Shown: positions 7,648 through 17,059, numbered from the stretch's first letter. The stretch: DNA of 64,000 nucleotides from Pseudonocardia sp. (GCA_025869365.1 JAOZVV010000005.1:33779-97778); one strand, 5' to 3'. Notes: generated from the sequence alone by a model not told the origin. A program made the numbers and translations.

Positions 7648-9629
7648 TGGCGAGTACCGAGATCCCGTCCGCCGCGCCCGCGCCGGACCCGGTGGTCGAA
7701 CACCACCTCGCCCCGCCGCCCCCGGCGCCGGCGGCACCGGGGGGATCGCTGCTCCGGCGGGTCCTGCGCCGCCCGGCGCCCGCCGCCGCCCTCGGATTCC
7801 TCCTGTTCGTCGTGCTGGTCGCGATCTTCGCCCCGCTGATCGCGCCGCACGACCCGACCACCCTCAACGTCGCGCCGCCGATGTCGGGCCCCGGGCCCGG
7901 CCACCTGCTGGGGACCGACGACCTCGGCCGGGACATCCTGAGCCGGCTCATGTACGCCGCCCGGCTGTCCATGCTCGCCAGCTTCTCCACGGTCGCGATC
8001 GCGCTCGTCCTGGCCCTGGTGATCGGTCTCGCGGCGGGCTGGAACGGCGGCTGGATCGACAACCTGCTGATGCGGATCACCGACGCGGGCCTCAGCTTCC
8101 CGCCGCTGGTGCTCGCCCTCGCCGTCGCCGGGATCCTCGGAGCGGGCCTGGACAAGATCGTGCTGGCGCTGGCGGTCGTGTTCACCCCGGGCCTCGCCCG
8201 GCTCATCCGCGGCCAGACCCTCGCGATCCGCGAGGAGACCTTCGTCGAGGCCTCCCGCACGATCGGGACGTCCCGGCTGACGATCCTGCGCCACCGGGTG
8301 CTGCCGAACCTGCGCTCGCCGCTGATCGTCTCGGTCTCCTTCTACCTGGGAACGGCACTGCTTGCCGAGGCCGGGCTGAGCTACCTCGGCCTGGGGGCCC
8401 GGCCGCCGGAGGCGAGCTGGGGCAACATGCTGCGCCGCGCCTACGACCACGCCCTGTTCACCGATTCCTGGCAGCTGGTGATCCCCGGCCTGGCCATCAC
8501 CCTGAGCGTGCTGTCGTTCACGGTGCTGGCAGACGGCCTGCGCACGGCCCTCGGCGGAGGCGGGGAGACCCGGATCGCCCGCGGGGAGAAGCGGGGTCTC
8601 ACGGTCGTCTCCCGCCTGTCGGCGCCTGCGTTGTCGACGGCCCGGGAAGGGACGGCACTGCAGGTCAGGGACCTGTCGGTCCGGTTCGACGAGGGCCGCG
8701 GCCCCGCGGTCGTGGAGGACCTCGACCTGGACGTGCCGAGCGGCTCGGTCGTCGGCGTGGTGGGGGAGAGCGGGTCCGGCAAGTCCGTCACGATGCTGTC
8801 GGTCCTGCGGCTGCTCGCCCCGTCGGCGCGGATCACCTCCGGCACCGTCGAGCGCCGCGGCGCCGACCTGCTCGGCATGCCGCTCGACGCGATCCGCGCG
8901 GTCCGCGGCCGGGACATCTCGATGATCTTCCAGGACCCCATGACCAGCCTGGACCCGTCGTGGACGATCGGCAGCCAGATCGCCGAGTCCGTGCGCCTGC
9001 ACTCCGACGTCGACCGTCGGACCGCCCGCAAGCGGGCGGAGGAGGTGCTGACCCAGGTCGGGATCCCCGCGGCGGGGGAGCGGCTCGACGACTATCCGCA
9101 CCAGATGTCCGGTGGCATGCGGCAACGCGTCATGATCGCGATGGCGCTGGCCTGCCGCCCGCGGATCCTGATCGCGGACGAGCCCACCACCGCGCTGGAC
9201 GTGACCATCCAGGCCCAGATCCTGGACGTCCTGCGCGAGCTGCAGCGCGAGCTGGACTTCGCGGTCGTCCTGGTGACCCACGACCTCGGCGTCGTCAGCG
9301 ATCTCTGCGACCGGGTCGTCGTCATGTACGCCGGGCAGGTCGTGGAGGAGGGGGAGGTGACCGAGGTCTTCGCGCGGCCGCGGCATCCCTACACCGCGGG
9401 GCTGCTGGGGGCGATGCCGCAGGTCGGCAGGCGCGACGAGCGGCTGACCGTCATCCCCGGGACCGTCCCGCAGCTGGACCGGCTCCCGTCGGGCTGCCGG
9501 TTCCGTACCCGGTGCCCGCACGCCGTCGACGAGTGCGCGACGGCCCCGGTGCCGCTGGAGATCCTCGGCGGAGGGGACCGGGTGCGCTGCATCCGCTTCC
9601 CCGAGCTGGACCTGAAGGGAGCGCGCTGA
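7647..9629 (+). CDS. ABC transporter permease (DppC type) fused to ATPase (DppD type)
   Basis: One 660-residue chain joins two proteins that are usually separate. Residues 1-300 form a DppC-type permease with a Pro/Ala-rich N-terminus, hydrophobic segments and an EAA loop near [20 protein letters not shown]. After a short linker, about residues 300-330, comes an OppD/DppD ATPase: Walker A GESGSGKS near 375, Q-loop [10 protein letters not shown], signature MSGGMRQR, Walker [13 protein letters not shown] and the C-terminal oligopeptide-transporter extension [14 protein letters not shown] with its cysteines. No stop or frameshift lies at the junction. The start overlaps the previous gene by one base. 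It is expected to energise import together with the second ATPase. Confidence 0.9.
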   Translation: MASTEIPSAAPAPDPVVEHHLAPPPPAPAAPGGSLLRRVLRRPAPAAALGFLLFVVLVAIFAPLIAPHDPTTLNVAPPMSGPGPGHLLGTDDLGRDILSRLMYAARLSMLASFSTVAIALVLALVIGLAAGWNGGWIDNLLMRITDAGLSFPPLVLALAVAGILGAGLDKIVLALAVVFTPGLARLIRGQTLAIREETFVEASRTIGTSRLTILRHRVLPNLRSPLIVSVSFYLGTALLAEAGLSYLGLGARPPEASWGNMLRRAYDHALFTDSWQLVIPGLAITLSVLSFTVLADGLRTALGGGGETRIARGEKRGLTVVSRLSAPALSTAREGTALQVRDLSVRFDEGRGPAVVEDLDLDVPSGSVVGVVGESGSGKSVTMLSVLRLLAPSARITSGTVERRGADLLGMPLDAIRAVRGRDISMIFQDPMTSLDPSWTIGSQIAESVRLHSDVDRRTARKRAEEVLTQVGIPAAGERLDDYPHQMSGGMRQRVMIAMALACRPRILIADEPTTALDVTIQAQILDVLRELQRELDFAVVLVTHDLGVVSDLCDRVVVMYAGQVVEEGEVTEVFARPRHPYTAGLLGAMPQVGRRDERLTVIPGTVPQLDRLPSGCRFRTRCPHAVDECATAPVPLEILGGGDRVRCIRFPELDLKGAR

Positions 9630-9630
9630 C

Positions 9631-10692
9631 ATGACCGCGACGACCGGCCTCGACGCCGAGATCCTGCTGAGCACCACGGGCCTCACCAAGCGGTTCCCGG
9701 TGCGCCGCGGCCCGTTGCGGCGCAAGGTCGGTGAGATCCGGGCCGTGGACGGGGTGGACATCGCGGTGCGGCGGGGGACGACGCTGGGGCTGGTGGGCGA
9801 GTCCGGGTCGGGGAAGAGCACCCTCGCCCGGCTCGTCCTGCGGCTGATCGAGGCCACGGCGGGCGAGGTGCGGTTCGACGGGCACGACCTGCGCTCGCTG
9901 CCCGACGCCGAGCTGCGCCCGCTGCGGCGGCGGATGCAGATGGTCTTCCAGGACCCGTACTCCTCGTTCGACCCGACCTCCACGCTCGCCGACAGCGTGG
10001 GCGAACCGCTGCGGACCCACGAGCGGGCCGCGCCGGACACGTCGCGCGGGCGGCTGGTGGAGCTGTTCGAGCTGGTCGGGCTCGCGCCGGAGTATCTCGA
10101 GCGCTACCCGTCGCAGCTCTCCGGCGGGCAGCTGCAGCGTGCGGCGATCGCCCGGGCGCTCGCGGTCGGCGCGGACCTGCTGGTGCTGGACGAACCGGTC
10201 AGCGCGCTCGACGTCTCCACCCAGGCGCAGGTCGTCAACCTGCTCCAGGACCTGCAGCGGACGCTCGGGGTCAGCTACCTCTTCATCGCCCACGACCTCT
10301 CCGTCGTCCGGCACGTCAGCGACCGCATCGCCGTGATGTACCTGGGGCGGGTCGTCGAGGAGGGCCCGGCGGACCAGGTGTACGAGACGCCGACCCACCC
10401 CTACACCGAGGCGCTCCTCTCGGCCGTGCCGGACCCGAACCCCCTGCGCCAGCGCGCCCGGGAGCGGGTGATCCTCTCGGGTGACCTGCCGTCGCCGGCG
10501 AACCCGCCCTCGGGATGTCACTTCCGGTCGCGCTGCCGCTTCGCCATGGAGATCTGCGCGACGCAGGCACCGAGCGCATTCGTGACGAAACAGGGTGTGA
10601 CGACGTACTGTCATCTGCACACCTCCGGTCCGGTCCTGGCCGGGGCTCCCGTCCGGGAGCACGGCGAGGCCGGGAGCCGGCGCATCCAGTGA
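9631..10692 (+). CDS. ABC transporter ATPase, DppF/OppF type
   Basis: A 353-residue ATPase with Walker A GESGSGKS (about residue 53), Q-loop FQDPYSSFDP, signature LSGGQLQR, Walker B LLVLDEPVSALD and the Cys-bearing C-terminal extension CHFRSRCRFAMEIC, all typical of the second ATPase of oligopeptide-type importers. An AAGGGA ribosome site precedes the ATG. It lies 1 bp after the fused permease-ATPase and completes the importer. It is likely the last transporter gene before the PucR-type regulator 43 bp downstream. Confidence 0.9.
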   Translation: MTATTGLDAEILLSTTGLTKRFPVRRGPLRRKVGEIRAVDGVDIAVRRGTTLGLVGESGSGKSTLARLVLRLIEATAGEVRFDGHDLRSLPDAELRPLRRRMQMVFQDPYSSFDPTSTLADSVGEPLRTHERAAPDTSRGRLVELFELVGLAPEYLERYPSQLSGGQLQRAAIARALAVGADLLVLDEPVSALDVSTQAQVVNLLQDLQRTLGVSYLFIAHDLSVVRHVSDRIAVMYLGRVVEEGPADQVYETPTHPYTEALLSAVPDPNPLRQRARERVILSGDLPSPANPPSGCHFRSRCRFAMEICATQAPSAFVTKQGVTTYCHLHTSGPVLAGAPVREHGEAGSRRIQ

Positions 10693-10735
10693 CGGAAGCG
10701 GCGCTCGTCGCCGCGCGAGCGCGGAGGTCGCGGCG

Positions 10736-12598
10736 ATGTCGCTCACCACACCCCTCGGTCCGGTCGGTACCACCCCGTCCCTCCCGCTGCGGGACGTCCC
10801 GGTGAGCGCCGAGGGTGGCAAGGTCCCCGTCGAGGACCTCTACGCGACGTTGACGTCGTGGCTGCACACCCTCGGCGAGCTCGGCTCGGAGCTCGACCGC
10901 TCGGCGAGCCTCGGGGACTTCCTGGACCACGTGGCGACGACGGCCGCCACGATGCTCGGCTACGACTACGCCATGGTGCTCACGATGGACGGCAACGGCG
11001 TCCTGCGATCGACGGGCTCCTACGGGCTGAGCAGGGACTACATCCGCAACGTGAAGATCCCGCCCGCCCGCGCGGGTCGCCGCCCGTGGACGCCGGTGCG
11101 CGAGGCGTTCCAGCGGGGGGCGCCGTCGATGGTCTCCGACGTGCAGAGCGAGCCGCGCCTGCACTACTTCCACCCGGTGTTCCGCAGGGAGGGCGTGCGC
11201 GCCTACGCGAGCTTCCCGCTCCGCTCGCGGGACTGCTGCCTGGGCGTCCTGACGGTGTACCTGCGCAACCGCCACGAGTTCGCCCCGCTGGAGATCACCC
11301 TGCTCAGCGCCCTGGCCGGGTTCGCGGCGTCAGCGGTGCGGACGGCGACCCTGCGCCAGGAGCGGGACGCCCGTCTGGCCGAGCAGCAGGCGCTGCTGCG
11401 GCACCGGGAGCGGTCCGCGGAGATCCACGAGACGCTGATGACCGTCGTGCTGTCCCGGCAGGGGCTCAGCGGGATCGTCACCGCGCTGGCGGAGCTGCTC
11501 GAGGGCACGGTGCTGATCGAGGACCTCGGCGGCCGGGTCCTGGCGCTGGCCGGTCAGGGCGACCGCAGGGAGGAGGCCCGGGCACTGGTCCGGGCCACCG
11601 CGGACCGGTCGTCGACGGGGCCCACCACCGTCCACGGGCGGCGCGCCCACACCACACCCGTCGTGGTCGACGGGCGGGAGGTCGCGCTGATCAGGGCGAT
11701 GATCCCCGAGCACCTGGACGGCTCGCTGGCCCGGCAGGCCCTGGACCACGGGGCCGTCGCCTCCGCCCTGCACATGCTGGGGGAGCAGGTCCAGCAGCAG
11801 AGCCGGCAGCGGACCGACGCCGAGCTGCTGACCGAGCTCCTCGCGCTCCCTCCGGGGGACCCGGCGGACGAGTTCCTGGACCGCGCGGACCGGCTGGGCT
11901 ACCGGCTGCGGGGCGGCCTCGACGTGCTGCTCGTCGGTTCCCCCGAGCGGGGTGACCCGGACCTGCGCGGCCGGCTCCCGGCCGCCGTGCGCGGATGGCT
12001 CACCACCTGCGTGCACGGTGCATTCGTGGGATCGCACGGCCCGGGCGTCGCGGTCCTGGTCCCGCGGGAGACCCCGGACGTCCTGCCCGCCGTCGTCGAC
12101 CGGCTGGAGCGCACCCTCGACGACACGGACCCCGGCGGAGCGGTCCGGGTGGTGATCACCGGTTCGTCCGACGGTCCGGGTGGCGTCGGCGAGCAGCTCG
12201 GCTTCGGCGCCAGCCTGCTGCGGCTCGTCGCCGCGGACGGCGGCCGGTCGGGCCGGCCCCGCGTCGTCGACGGCCGGCGGCTCGGCATGTACCGGATCCT
12301 GACCTCGGTCTCGGAGCCCGAGCGGCTCACCGAGCTGCGGGACCGGATCATCGGCCCCCTGCTGGCCTACGACCGGGAGCACCGCAGCGAGCTCGTCGCG
12401 ACCCTCGAGTGCTACCTGCGCAACGGCCTGCGGGCGAAGGCCACGGCGCAGGAGCTCGTCGTGCACGTCAACTCCCTGGCGTACCGGGTGCGCCGGATCG
12501 AGGAGATCCTGGGGCTGGAGGTGCGTGCCGCGGACGACGTCGTGCAGCTCCAGTTCGCCCTGCAGCTCGACACGGTGCTGCGGGCGGGGTCGGCCTGA
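10736..12598 (+). CDS. PucR-family transcriptional regulator with N-terminal GAF domain
   Basis: A 620-residue regulator. Residues about 45-200 look like a GAF sensor (LDHVATTAATMLGYDYAMVL to LTVYLRNRHEFAPLE). A middle region of about 200 residues with a CdaR/GGDEF-like segment follows. A PucR C-terminal helix-turn-helix ends the protein (YLRNGLRAKATAQELVVHVN and YRVRRIEEILGL, about residues 560-600). PucR/CdaR proteins usually activate neighbouring catabolic operons in response to a small molecule. It follows the transporter and precedes an aldolase, so local control of the importer and CoA-transferase genes is the simplest reading. GGAGG lies upstream of the ATG at 10736. Confidence 0.85.
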   Translation: MSLTTPLGPVGTTPSLPLRDVPVSAEGGKVPVEDLYATLTSWLHTLGELGSELDRSASLGDFLDHVATTAATMLGYDYAMVLTMDGNGVLRSTGSYGLSRDYIRNVKIPPARAGRRPWTPVREAFQRGAPSMVSDVQSEPRLHYFHPVFRREGVRAYASFPLRSRDCCLGVLTVYLRNRHEFAPLEITLLSALAGFAASAVRTATLRQERDARLAEQQALLRHRERSAEIHETLMTVVLSRQGLSGIVTALAELLEGTVLIEDLGGRVLALAGQGDRREEARALVRATADRSSTGPTTVHGRRAHTTPVVVDGREVALIRAMIPEHLDGSLARQALDHGAVASALHMLGEQVQQQSRQRTDAELLTELLALPPGDPADEFLDRADRLGYRLRGGLDVLLVGSPERGDPDLRGRLPAAVRGWLTTCVHGAFVGSHGPGVAVLVPRETPDVLPAVVDRLERTLDDTDPGGAVRVVITGSSDGPGGVGEQLGFGASLLRLVAADGGRSGRPRVVDGRRLGMYRILTSVSEPERLTELRDRIIGPLLAYDREHRSELVATLECYLRNGLRAKATAQELVVHVNSLAYRVRRIEEILGLEVRAADDVVQLQFALQLDTVLRAGSA

Positions 12599-12616
12599 CG
12601 GAGCGGATCGGGCAGA

Positions 12617-13348
12617 GTGCCGGACATGGATCAGGTACGTCTCGCCGGCGACGCGGTCGGCGGCTGGCTGCAGCTCCCCGGCCCCGCGACAGCCGAGCTG
12701 ATGGGCTCCGTCGGGTACGACTTCGTCTGCGTCGACACCCAGCACGGGCTGATCGGCGACGACGCGCTGCTCCCGATGCTGCAGGCCCTGGCCGCCACCG
12801 GGACACCGTCGCTGGTCCGGGTCTCGCACAACGGCCTCGACGTGATCGGCCGGGCCCTGGACCGGGGCGCGTCCGGGGTGATCGTGCCGCTCGTCGAGTC
12901 CGTGGAGCAGGCCGCCGCGGCCGTCTCGGCGTGCCGGTACCCGCCGCACGGGACCCGCAGCTTCGGCCCGACCCGGGTGTCCTGGTCCGGCCGCGACGTC
13001 CTGGCACCCGGGTTGTGCGCGGTGATGATCGAGACGGCGGCGGGGCTGGACGCGCTCCCGGGGATCCTGCAGGTCGACGGCCTGGACGCGATCTTCGTCG
13101 GCCCGTCGGACCTGGCGCTCGGCACCGGCCGGACCCTCGCGGAGCAGGACACCGACCCGGCCTACGACGAGCTGCTCGGCTCGATCGCGGCCCGGTGCGG
13201 CGCGGCGGGTCTGCCGGTCGGCATCTACTGCGCCTCCGCGGCCCACGTCCGGCGCTTCCGGGATCTGGGGTTCACGTGGTTCGCGGGCCCCGCCGAGGGG
13301 GTGCTGCTCCGCTCCGCCGCCGCGACGTCCCTCCGCGAGAGCCGCTGA
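12617..13348 (+). CDS. HpcH/HpaI family aldolase
   Basis: A 243-residue class II pyruvate-type aldolase. These cleave or form C-C bonds between pyruvate-like and aldehyde partners using a divalent metal. Family marks include YDFVCVDTQHG near residue 35, VPLVESVEQA, HGTRSFGPTR, an IETAAGL metal-site segment and the FVGPSDLAL motif. The GTG at 12617 is used; an ATG at 12626 is the alternative. It lies 18 bp after the regulator and is probably co-transcribed. With the CoA transferases and importer it suggests breakdown of an imported hydroxy-acid. Paralogues also include citrate-lyase beta-like proteins, so the exact reaction is open. Confidence 0.82.
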   Translation: MPDMDQVRLAGDAVGGWLQLPGPATAELMGSVGYDFVCVDTQHGLIGDDALLPMLQALAATGTPSLVRVSHNGLDVIGRALDRGASGVIVPLVESVEQAAAAVSACRYPPHGTRSFGPTRVSWSGRDVLAPGLCAVMIETAAGLDALPGILQVDGLDAIFVGPSDLALGTGRTLAEQDTDPAYDELLGSIAARCGAAGLPVGIYCASAAHVRRFRDLGFTWFAGPAEGVLLRSAAATSLRESR

Positions 13349-13379
13349 GCCGCCCGCGGCTCGGGCCCTGCACCCACAC

Positions 13380-13582
13380 CCCCGCGAGTCGGGGTCTGGG
13401 GCCGGGCGAGTCGGGGTCTGGGGCCGGGCGAGTCGGGCCGTGGAGCCCCGCGAGTCGGGGTCTGGGGCCGGGCGAGTCGCGCCCTACGACCCGGCGAGTC
13501 GTGCCCTACGGTCCCGCGAGTCGCGCCCTGAGGCCGGGCGAGTCGGGCCGTGGAGCCCCGCGAGTCGGGGCTTGGGGCCGGG
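13380..13582 (+). repeat. Tandem array of nine 22-bp repeats (CGAGTC orientation)
   Basis: The hexamer CGAGTC occurs at 13385, 13407, 13429, 13451, 13473, 13495, 13517, 13539 and 13561, exactly every 22 bp. Units are about CCSGCGAGTCGSG plus a variable G-rich tail. Individual units can fold: CCCG-CGAGT-CGGG, or GGGCG-AGTCG-CGCCC where the flanks change together. The array lies after the aldolase stop and faces an oppositely oriented array at 13927. There are no spacers of the CRISPR kind. Confidence 0.9.
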
Positions 13583-13926
13583 TCGGACTTCCGGTGGGGC
13601 AGGTCGGGAGCCGAGCCACCCGTCGATCATGGGTGCTCCGTCACTGTCGTCGGTGATCGACGGCTGAGGCTGGCAGATGGAGATCAACTGGCGCCTCTTG
13701 CCCGCAATCGTCGAATCGGCGCCCGCGCCCTCCGGCGGCCCGAGCACATGCTCGTTGCGATGGTCGCGTCGGCGTTGCCGGCCGCGCACCGAGGGCACCT
13801 CCCGGACCGATCACCGGGGTGGTGATCCGGCCGGCCGCCGCCTCGGCGTAGTGACGACGGTGGTGAGGTGGCGCTCGGATCGATCACGGCAGCTCGTCAG
13901 CCCGGGACCTCGCCCCGTGGGCTGCA
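13583..13926. other. Spacer between inverted 22-bp repeat arrays; no gene recognised
   Basis: About 340 bp without a convincing coding frame: codon third positions are not consistently G or C and no start has a good ribosome site. It contains a perfect 10-bp inverted repeat, CCGTCGATCA at 13620-13629 and TGATCGACGG at 13654-13663. It could be remnant DNA between the two repeat arrays. Confidence 0.5.
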
Positions 13927-14101
13927 ACGCCCGACTCGCGCGGCCCCAGCTCCCGACTCGCGGGGCCAGAGCTCCCGACTCGCGCGGCCCCAGCTCCCGA
14001 CTCGCGGGGCCCCAGACCCCGACTCGCGGGGCCCCAGACCCCGACTCGCCCGGCCTCAGATCGCGACTCGCGGGGTCGTAGGGCGCGACTCGCGGGGCCG
14101 G
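13927..14101 (-). repeat. Tandem array of eight 22-bp repeats (GACTCG orientation)
   Basis: The same repeat as at 13380 on the opposite strand. GACTCG occurs at 13933, 13955, 13977, 13999, 14021, 14043, 14065 and 14087, again every 22 bp. It ends about 20 bp before the stop of the minus-strand methyltransferase, so the two arrays occupy the 3' sides of two convergent genes. Confidence 0.9.
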
Positions 14102-14120
14102 GGCGGGACGCCGGGGCGGG

Positions 14121-14921
14121 TCAGGCTCGGGCGAGGAGCTCGCCGTGCGGGATCGTGAACCAGCCCTCCGGGCTCGCGGCCCACTGCGACCAGGCCGCCG
14201 AGATGTCCGCCAGGTCCCCGCGGGTCGCGAGGCCCCGGGTGACTGCCTGCTCCGCGATCGAGGAGGACACGATCCGCTCCGCCCACGAGCCGCCCCACCA
14301 CTGCCGGGTCTCCGGTGTCGCGTAGCACCAGATCGAGGCGGACGGCGTGACCTCGGTGAAGCCGGCCGACCGGGCCCAGCCGAGGAGGCGCCGGCCCGCG
14401 TCGGGCTCCGCGTCGTTGCCCCGCGCGACGGCCCGGTACAGCGCGAGCCAGGCGTCGAGACGCTCGTCGTGGGGGTACCAGGTGAACCCGGCGTAGTCCG
14501 CGTCCCGCACCGCGACGACCCCGCCCGGCCTGGTGACGCGCCGCATCTCCCGCAGGGCGGCAACCGGGTCGGAGAGGTGCTGCAGGACCTGGTGGGCGTG
14601 CACCACGTCGTAGCGGTCGGCCGGGTCGTCGAGGGCGTAGACGTCCCCGACGGCGAACTCGACGGTGGTCCCGCTCCCCGCGGCGCGGGCCTCGACCAGC
14701 GGCGCCTCCACGACGTCGATCCCGCGGACCCGTCCGGGGGCGACCCGCGCCGCCAGGTCGTGCGTGATCGTGCCGGGCCCGCACCCGACGTCGAGCAGGT
14801 CGAGGCCGGGGCGGAGCAGCGGGAGCAGGTACGCCGCGGAGTTCTCGGCGGTCCGGTTCCGGTGCGAGCGCAGCACGCTGTCGTGGTGACCGTGGGTGTA
14901 GACGTCGTTCATGGAGCCCAT
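14121..14921 (-). CDS. SAM-dependent class I methyltransferase
   Basis: A 266-residue methyltransferase of the UbiE/COQ5-like type. Motif I is LLDVGCGPGTITHDLA (about residues 41-56), followed by GIDVVEAPLVEA, the VEFAVGDVYALDD acidic loop and RVTRPGGVVAVRDAD (motif III). The C-terminal half resembles ubiquinone/menaquinone-type methyltransferases of unknown substrate. The start is taken at 14921; an ATG at 14912 is nearly as good, and neither has a strong ribosome site. It is divergent from the peptidase gene at 14946, leaving only 24 bp for both promoters. Confidence 0.8.
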   Translation of the reverse strand: MGSMNDVYTHGHHDSVLRSHRNRTAENSAAYLLPLLRPGLDLLDVGCGPGTITHDLAARVAPGRVRGIDVVEAPLVEARAAGSGTTVEFAVGDVYALDDPADRYDVVHAHQVLQHLSDPVAALREMRRVTRPGGVVAVRDADYAGFTWYPHDERLDAWLALYRAVARGNDAEPDAGRRLLGWARSAGFTEVTPSASIWCYATPETRQWWGGSWAERIVSSSIAEQAVTRGLATRGDLADISAAWSQWAASPEGWFTIPHGELLARA

Positions 14922-14945
14922 TCTCGATCAGGAGAGGATGGCCGG

Positions 14946-15635
14946 GTGCTCCTGCTGCTCTCCAACTCGACCAACCACGGCTCCGCGATGTTCGCCCACG
15001 CCCGCGAGGCCCTGGCGAGGTTCTTCGACGGGCGCGAGGTCCTCTTCGTGCCGTACGCGGCCGCGGACCACGAGGCCTACGCGGCGAAGGCAGTCTCGGC
15101 GTTCGCCGAGGCGGGGGTCTCCGCGACGCCGCTCCCGGTCGGGGACCCGGCGTCCGCGGTCCAGGGGTGCGAGGCGGTGTTCGTCGGCGGGGGGAACTCG
15201 TTCCGGCTGCTCAGGGAGCTGCAACGGAGCGGGCTGACGACCGCGATCCCGGAGGCGGTGGCGGCCGGGGCCCACTACGGGGGCGCGAGCGCGGGCACCA
15301 ACATGGCCTGCCCGACCCTGCGCACCACGAACGACATGCCGATCGTCGAACCGGCCGGGTTCGCCGCGCTGGGCCTGCTGCCCTTCCAGATCAACCCGCA
15401 CTACCTCGACCCCGATCCCGGGTCCCGGCACATGGGGGAGACGCGCGAGACCCGGATCGCGGAGTTCCACGAGGAGAACGACGTCCCGGTGCTGGGCCTG
15501 CGCGAGGGCGCCTGGCTGCTGCGCGAGCAGGACCGGCTGACCCTGCACGGCCACACCGCGCGGCTGTTCCGGCGCGGCGCGGAACCCGTCGAGTACGGCC
15601 CCGGATCCGACCTGGGTGCGCTGCTCGGTGGCTAG
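14946..15635 (+). CDS. pepE: Peptidase E (family S51 Asp-dipeptidase)
   Basis: A 229-residue cytoplasmic serine dipeptidase that releases N-terminal aspartate from dipeptides. It matches PepE over its whole length: N-terminal LLLLSNSTNHG, FVGGGNSFRLL, the nucleophile serine in GASAGTNMACPTLRTTNDMP (written here as its two halves), and the NPHYLDPDPGSRHMGETR block with the histidine. The GTG start at 14946 has GAGAGG about 8 nt upstream. The last 4 bp overlap the convergent DUF3253 gene. Confidence 0.88.
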   Translation: MLLLLSNSTNHGSAMFAHAREALARFFDGREVLFVPYAAADHEAYAAKAVSAFAEAGVSATPLPVGDPASAVQGCEAVFVGGGNSFRLLRELQRSGLTTAIPEAVAAGAHYGGASAGTNMACPTLRTTNDMPIVEPAGFAALGLLPFQINPHYLDPDPGSRHMGETRETRIAEFHEENDVPVLGLREGAWLLREQDRLTLHGHTARLFRRGAEPVEYGPGSDLGALLGG

Positions 15636-15889
15636 GGGCGGGCCCGGCGGATCCTGATCGGACCCTTCGCGGTGGCGGGGTCCACGACCCGGCCCTGCTG
15701 CGTGATCTCCACCCGGCCCTCCTCGACCAGCCGGCGCGCGACCCGGCGGGCGGGTTCCATCAGCTCCCGCCATCCCTCGGGGTCGACGCGGCGGGCGGCG
15801 TCGGACGGGCAGATGGTCGAGGTGACGGCCCGGGCGTCGAGCAGTTCCTCGATCGCCGCCTCCAGCGCGGCGGTGGGCTCCGCGCTCAT
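15632..15889 (-). CDS. DUF3253 protein
   Basis: A small 85-residue protein with the winged-helix-like DUF3253 pattern: an N-terminal helix IEELLDARAVTSTICPSDAAR, then WRELMEPARRVARRLVEEGRVEITQQG and a short basic C-terminus. The domain is of unknown function and is often encoded beside short-chain or DNA-related genes. It lies 10 bp downstream of aroE on the same strand and may be co-transcribed. Convergent with pepE by a 4-bp overlap. Confidence 0.75.
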   Translation of the reverse strand: MSAEPTAALEAAIEELLDARAVTSTICPSDAARRVDPEGWRELMEPARRVARRLVEEGRVEITQQGRVVDPATAKGPIRIRRARP

Positions 15890-15899
15890 CGCCGGACAC

Positions 15900-16742
15900 T
15901 CATCGCCGGGCGAGCACCGCGTCGTCCAGCGCGGTCCGCATCGCCTCGACCGGCCCGGGCCGCCCGGTCATCAGCTCGACCTGCGCGACGGCCTGGTGCA
16001 GGAGCATGTCCAGCCCGCTGACGATCCGGCATCCGGCCAGCGCCGCACCGGCGGCGAACGCGGTGGGCCAGGGTGCGTAGACGACGTCGAGCACGGTGGT
16101 CGACGGGCGCCAGCGCGCGCCGCCGAGCTCGTCCGCGGCTCCCCCCGGAAGCGTGGAGACGACGACGTCCGCGCCGGTCAGGAACTCGGCCGCCCGCGGT
16201 GGATCACCCAGGACGGCCTCGACGACGGGGGAGACCTCGAGCCGCTCGGCGGCGTCCCGCAGCTCCCGGGCCCGTCCCGCGTCCCGCACGAGCACGGTCG
16301 GGGTGCGGGCGCCGAGCTCGCGCAACGCGGCGAGCGCGGCCTGCGCCGTCCCGCCGGCCCCGAGGACCACGGCGCTGCCGGCCCGCTCGACCCCGGCGCC
16401 GCGCAACGACGCGACGATCCCGGTGACGTCCGTGTTCTCGACGAACCGCCCGTCCGCGGTGAGGACCATCGTGTTGGCGGCGCCGGTGGCCTCGGCCAGC
16501 GGCGACACGCGGTCCGCGACCTCGAGGGCGACGCGCTTGAGCGGCATGGTCAGCGACAGCCCGGCCCACTCCGGCCCCAGCGCGTCGACGAACGCGGGCA
16601 GACCCGCCTCGTCGACCTCGTGCGCGTCGTAGGACCAGCCGTGCAGGCCCAGCGCCGCGTAGGCGGCACCGTGCAGGACGGGGGACAGCGAGTGGGCGAT
16701 GGGCGAACCGAGGACCGCGGCCCGATGGGAGGTGCCGTTCAC
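15900..16742 (-). CDS. aroE: Shikimate dehydrogenase
   Basis: A 280-residue NADPH-dependent enzyme reducing 3-dehydroshikimate to shikimate in aromatic amino acid synthesis. Marks of AroE are the N-terminal substrate site SPIAHSLSP, LSLTMPLK with the catalytic lysine (about residue 69), NTDVTGI with the catalytic aspartate, the Rossmann loop VVLGAGGTAQAA and the C-terminal GLDMLLHQAVAQ. It stands apart from the other aro genes here, so quinate or shikimate dehydrogenase paralogues cannot be excluded. Confidence 0.88.
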   Translation of the reverse strand: MNGTSHRAAVLGSPIAHSLSPVLHGAAYAALGLHGWSYDAHEVDEAGLPAFVDALGPEWAGLSLTMPLKRVALEVADRVSPLAEATGAANTMVLTADGRFVENTDVTGIVASLRGAGVERAGSAVVLGAGGTAQAALAALRELGARTPTVLVRDAGRARELRDAAERLEVSPVVEAVLGDPPRAAEFLTGADVVVSTLPGGAADELGGARWRPSTTVLDVVYAPWPTAFAAGAALAGCRIVSGLDMLLHQAVAQVELMTGRPGPVEAMRTALDDAVLARR

Positions 16743-16858
16743 CGTCGCAGTATGGCCCGCGTACCCACTTCGGGTTAACTGCGGTTCTTGGTGCTAATGG
16801 TCCATCGACTTCTGCGACATACGGGTGTAGGTCGTCCGTGTCGAGTCAGGAGAGCGTC

Positions 16859-17059
16859 ATGAAGCGGTCCGCCACCAGCAGCTCGACCCCGATGATCCCG
16901 GGCCAGCGCGGGCCGTCCGACCGCACGATCGACGAGGTGCTCGGCCTCCGCCCGGCGCCGGCGTCCGCGCTGGTCGGCGCCCCGGACGGCTTCTGGTTCG
17001 CCTCCCGGATCCACTCGGGCGAGCCGACGGGTGACGTCGTCTTCCGCACCGGATCCTGA
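16859..17059 (+). CDS. Small hypothetical protein
   Basis: A 66-residue protein with no family that I recognise. It is Ser/Thr/Pro-rich at the start, with a more ordered C-terminal half containing RTIDEVLGLRPAPASALVG and FWFASRIHSGEPTGDVVF. An AGGAGAG ribosome site lies 4 nt before the ATG, and third codon positions are mostly G or C, which supports translation. Its stop is 2 bp from the end of the convergent MSMEG_0570-like gene. The opposite frame is also open, so the call is moderate. Confidence 0.5.
   Translation: MKRSATSSSTPMIPGQRGPSDRTIDEVLGLRPAPASALVGAPDGFWFASRIHSGEPTGDVVFRTGS

Noticed and set aside
13677..14081. Possible gene between and within the repeat arrays
   Set aside because: Most of its length is translated repeat; there is no ribosome site and no coding-type third-base bias.
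13380..14101. CRISPR array
   Set aside because: Repeats are contiguous 22-bp units without unique spacers, no cas genes are present, and the array changes orientation halfway.
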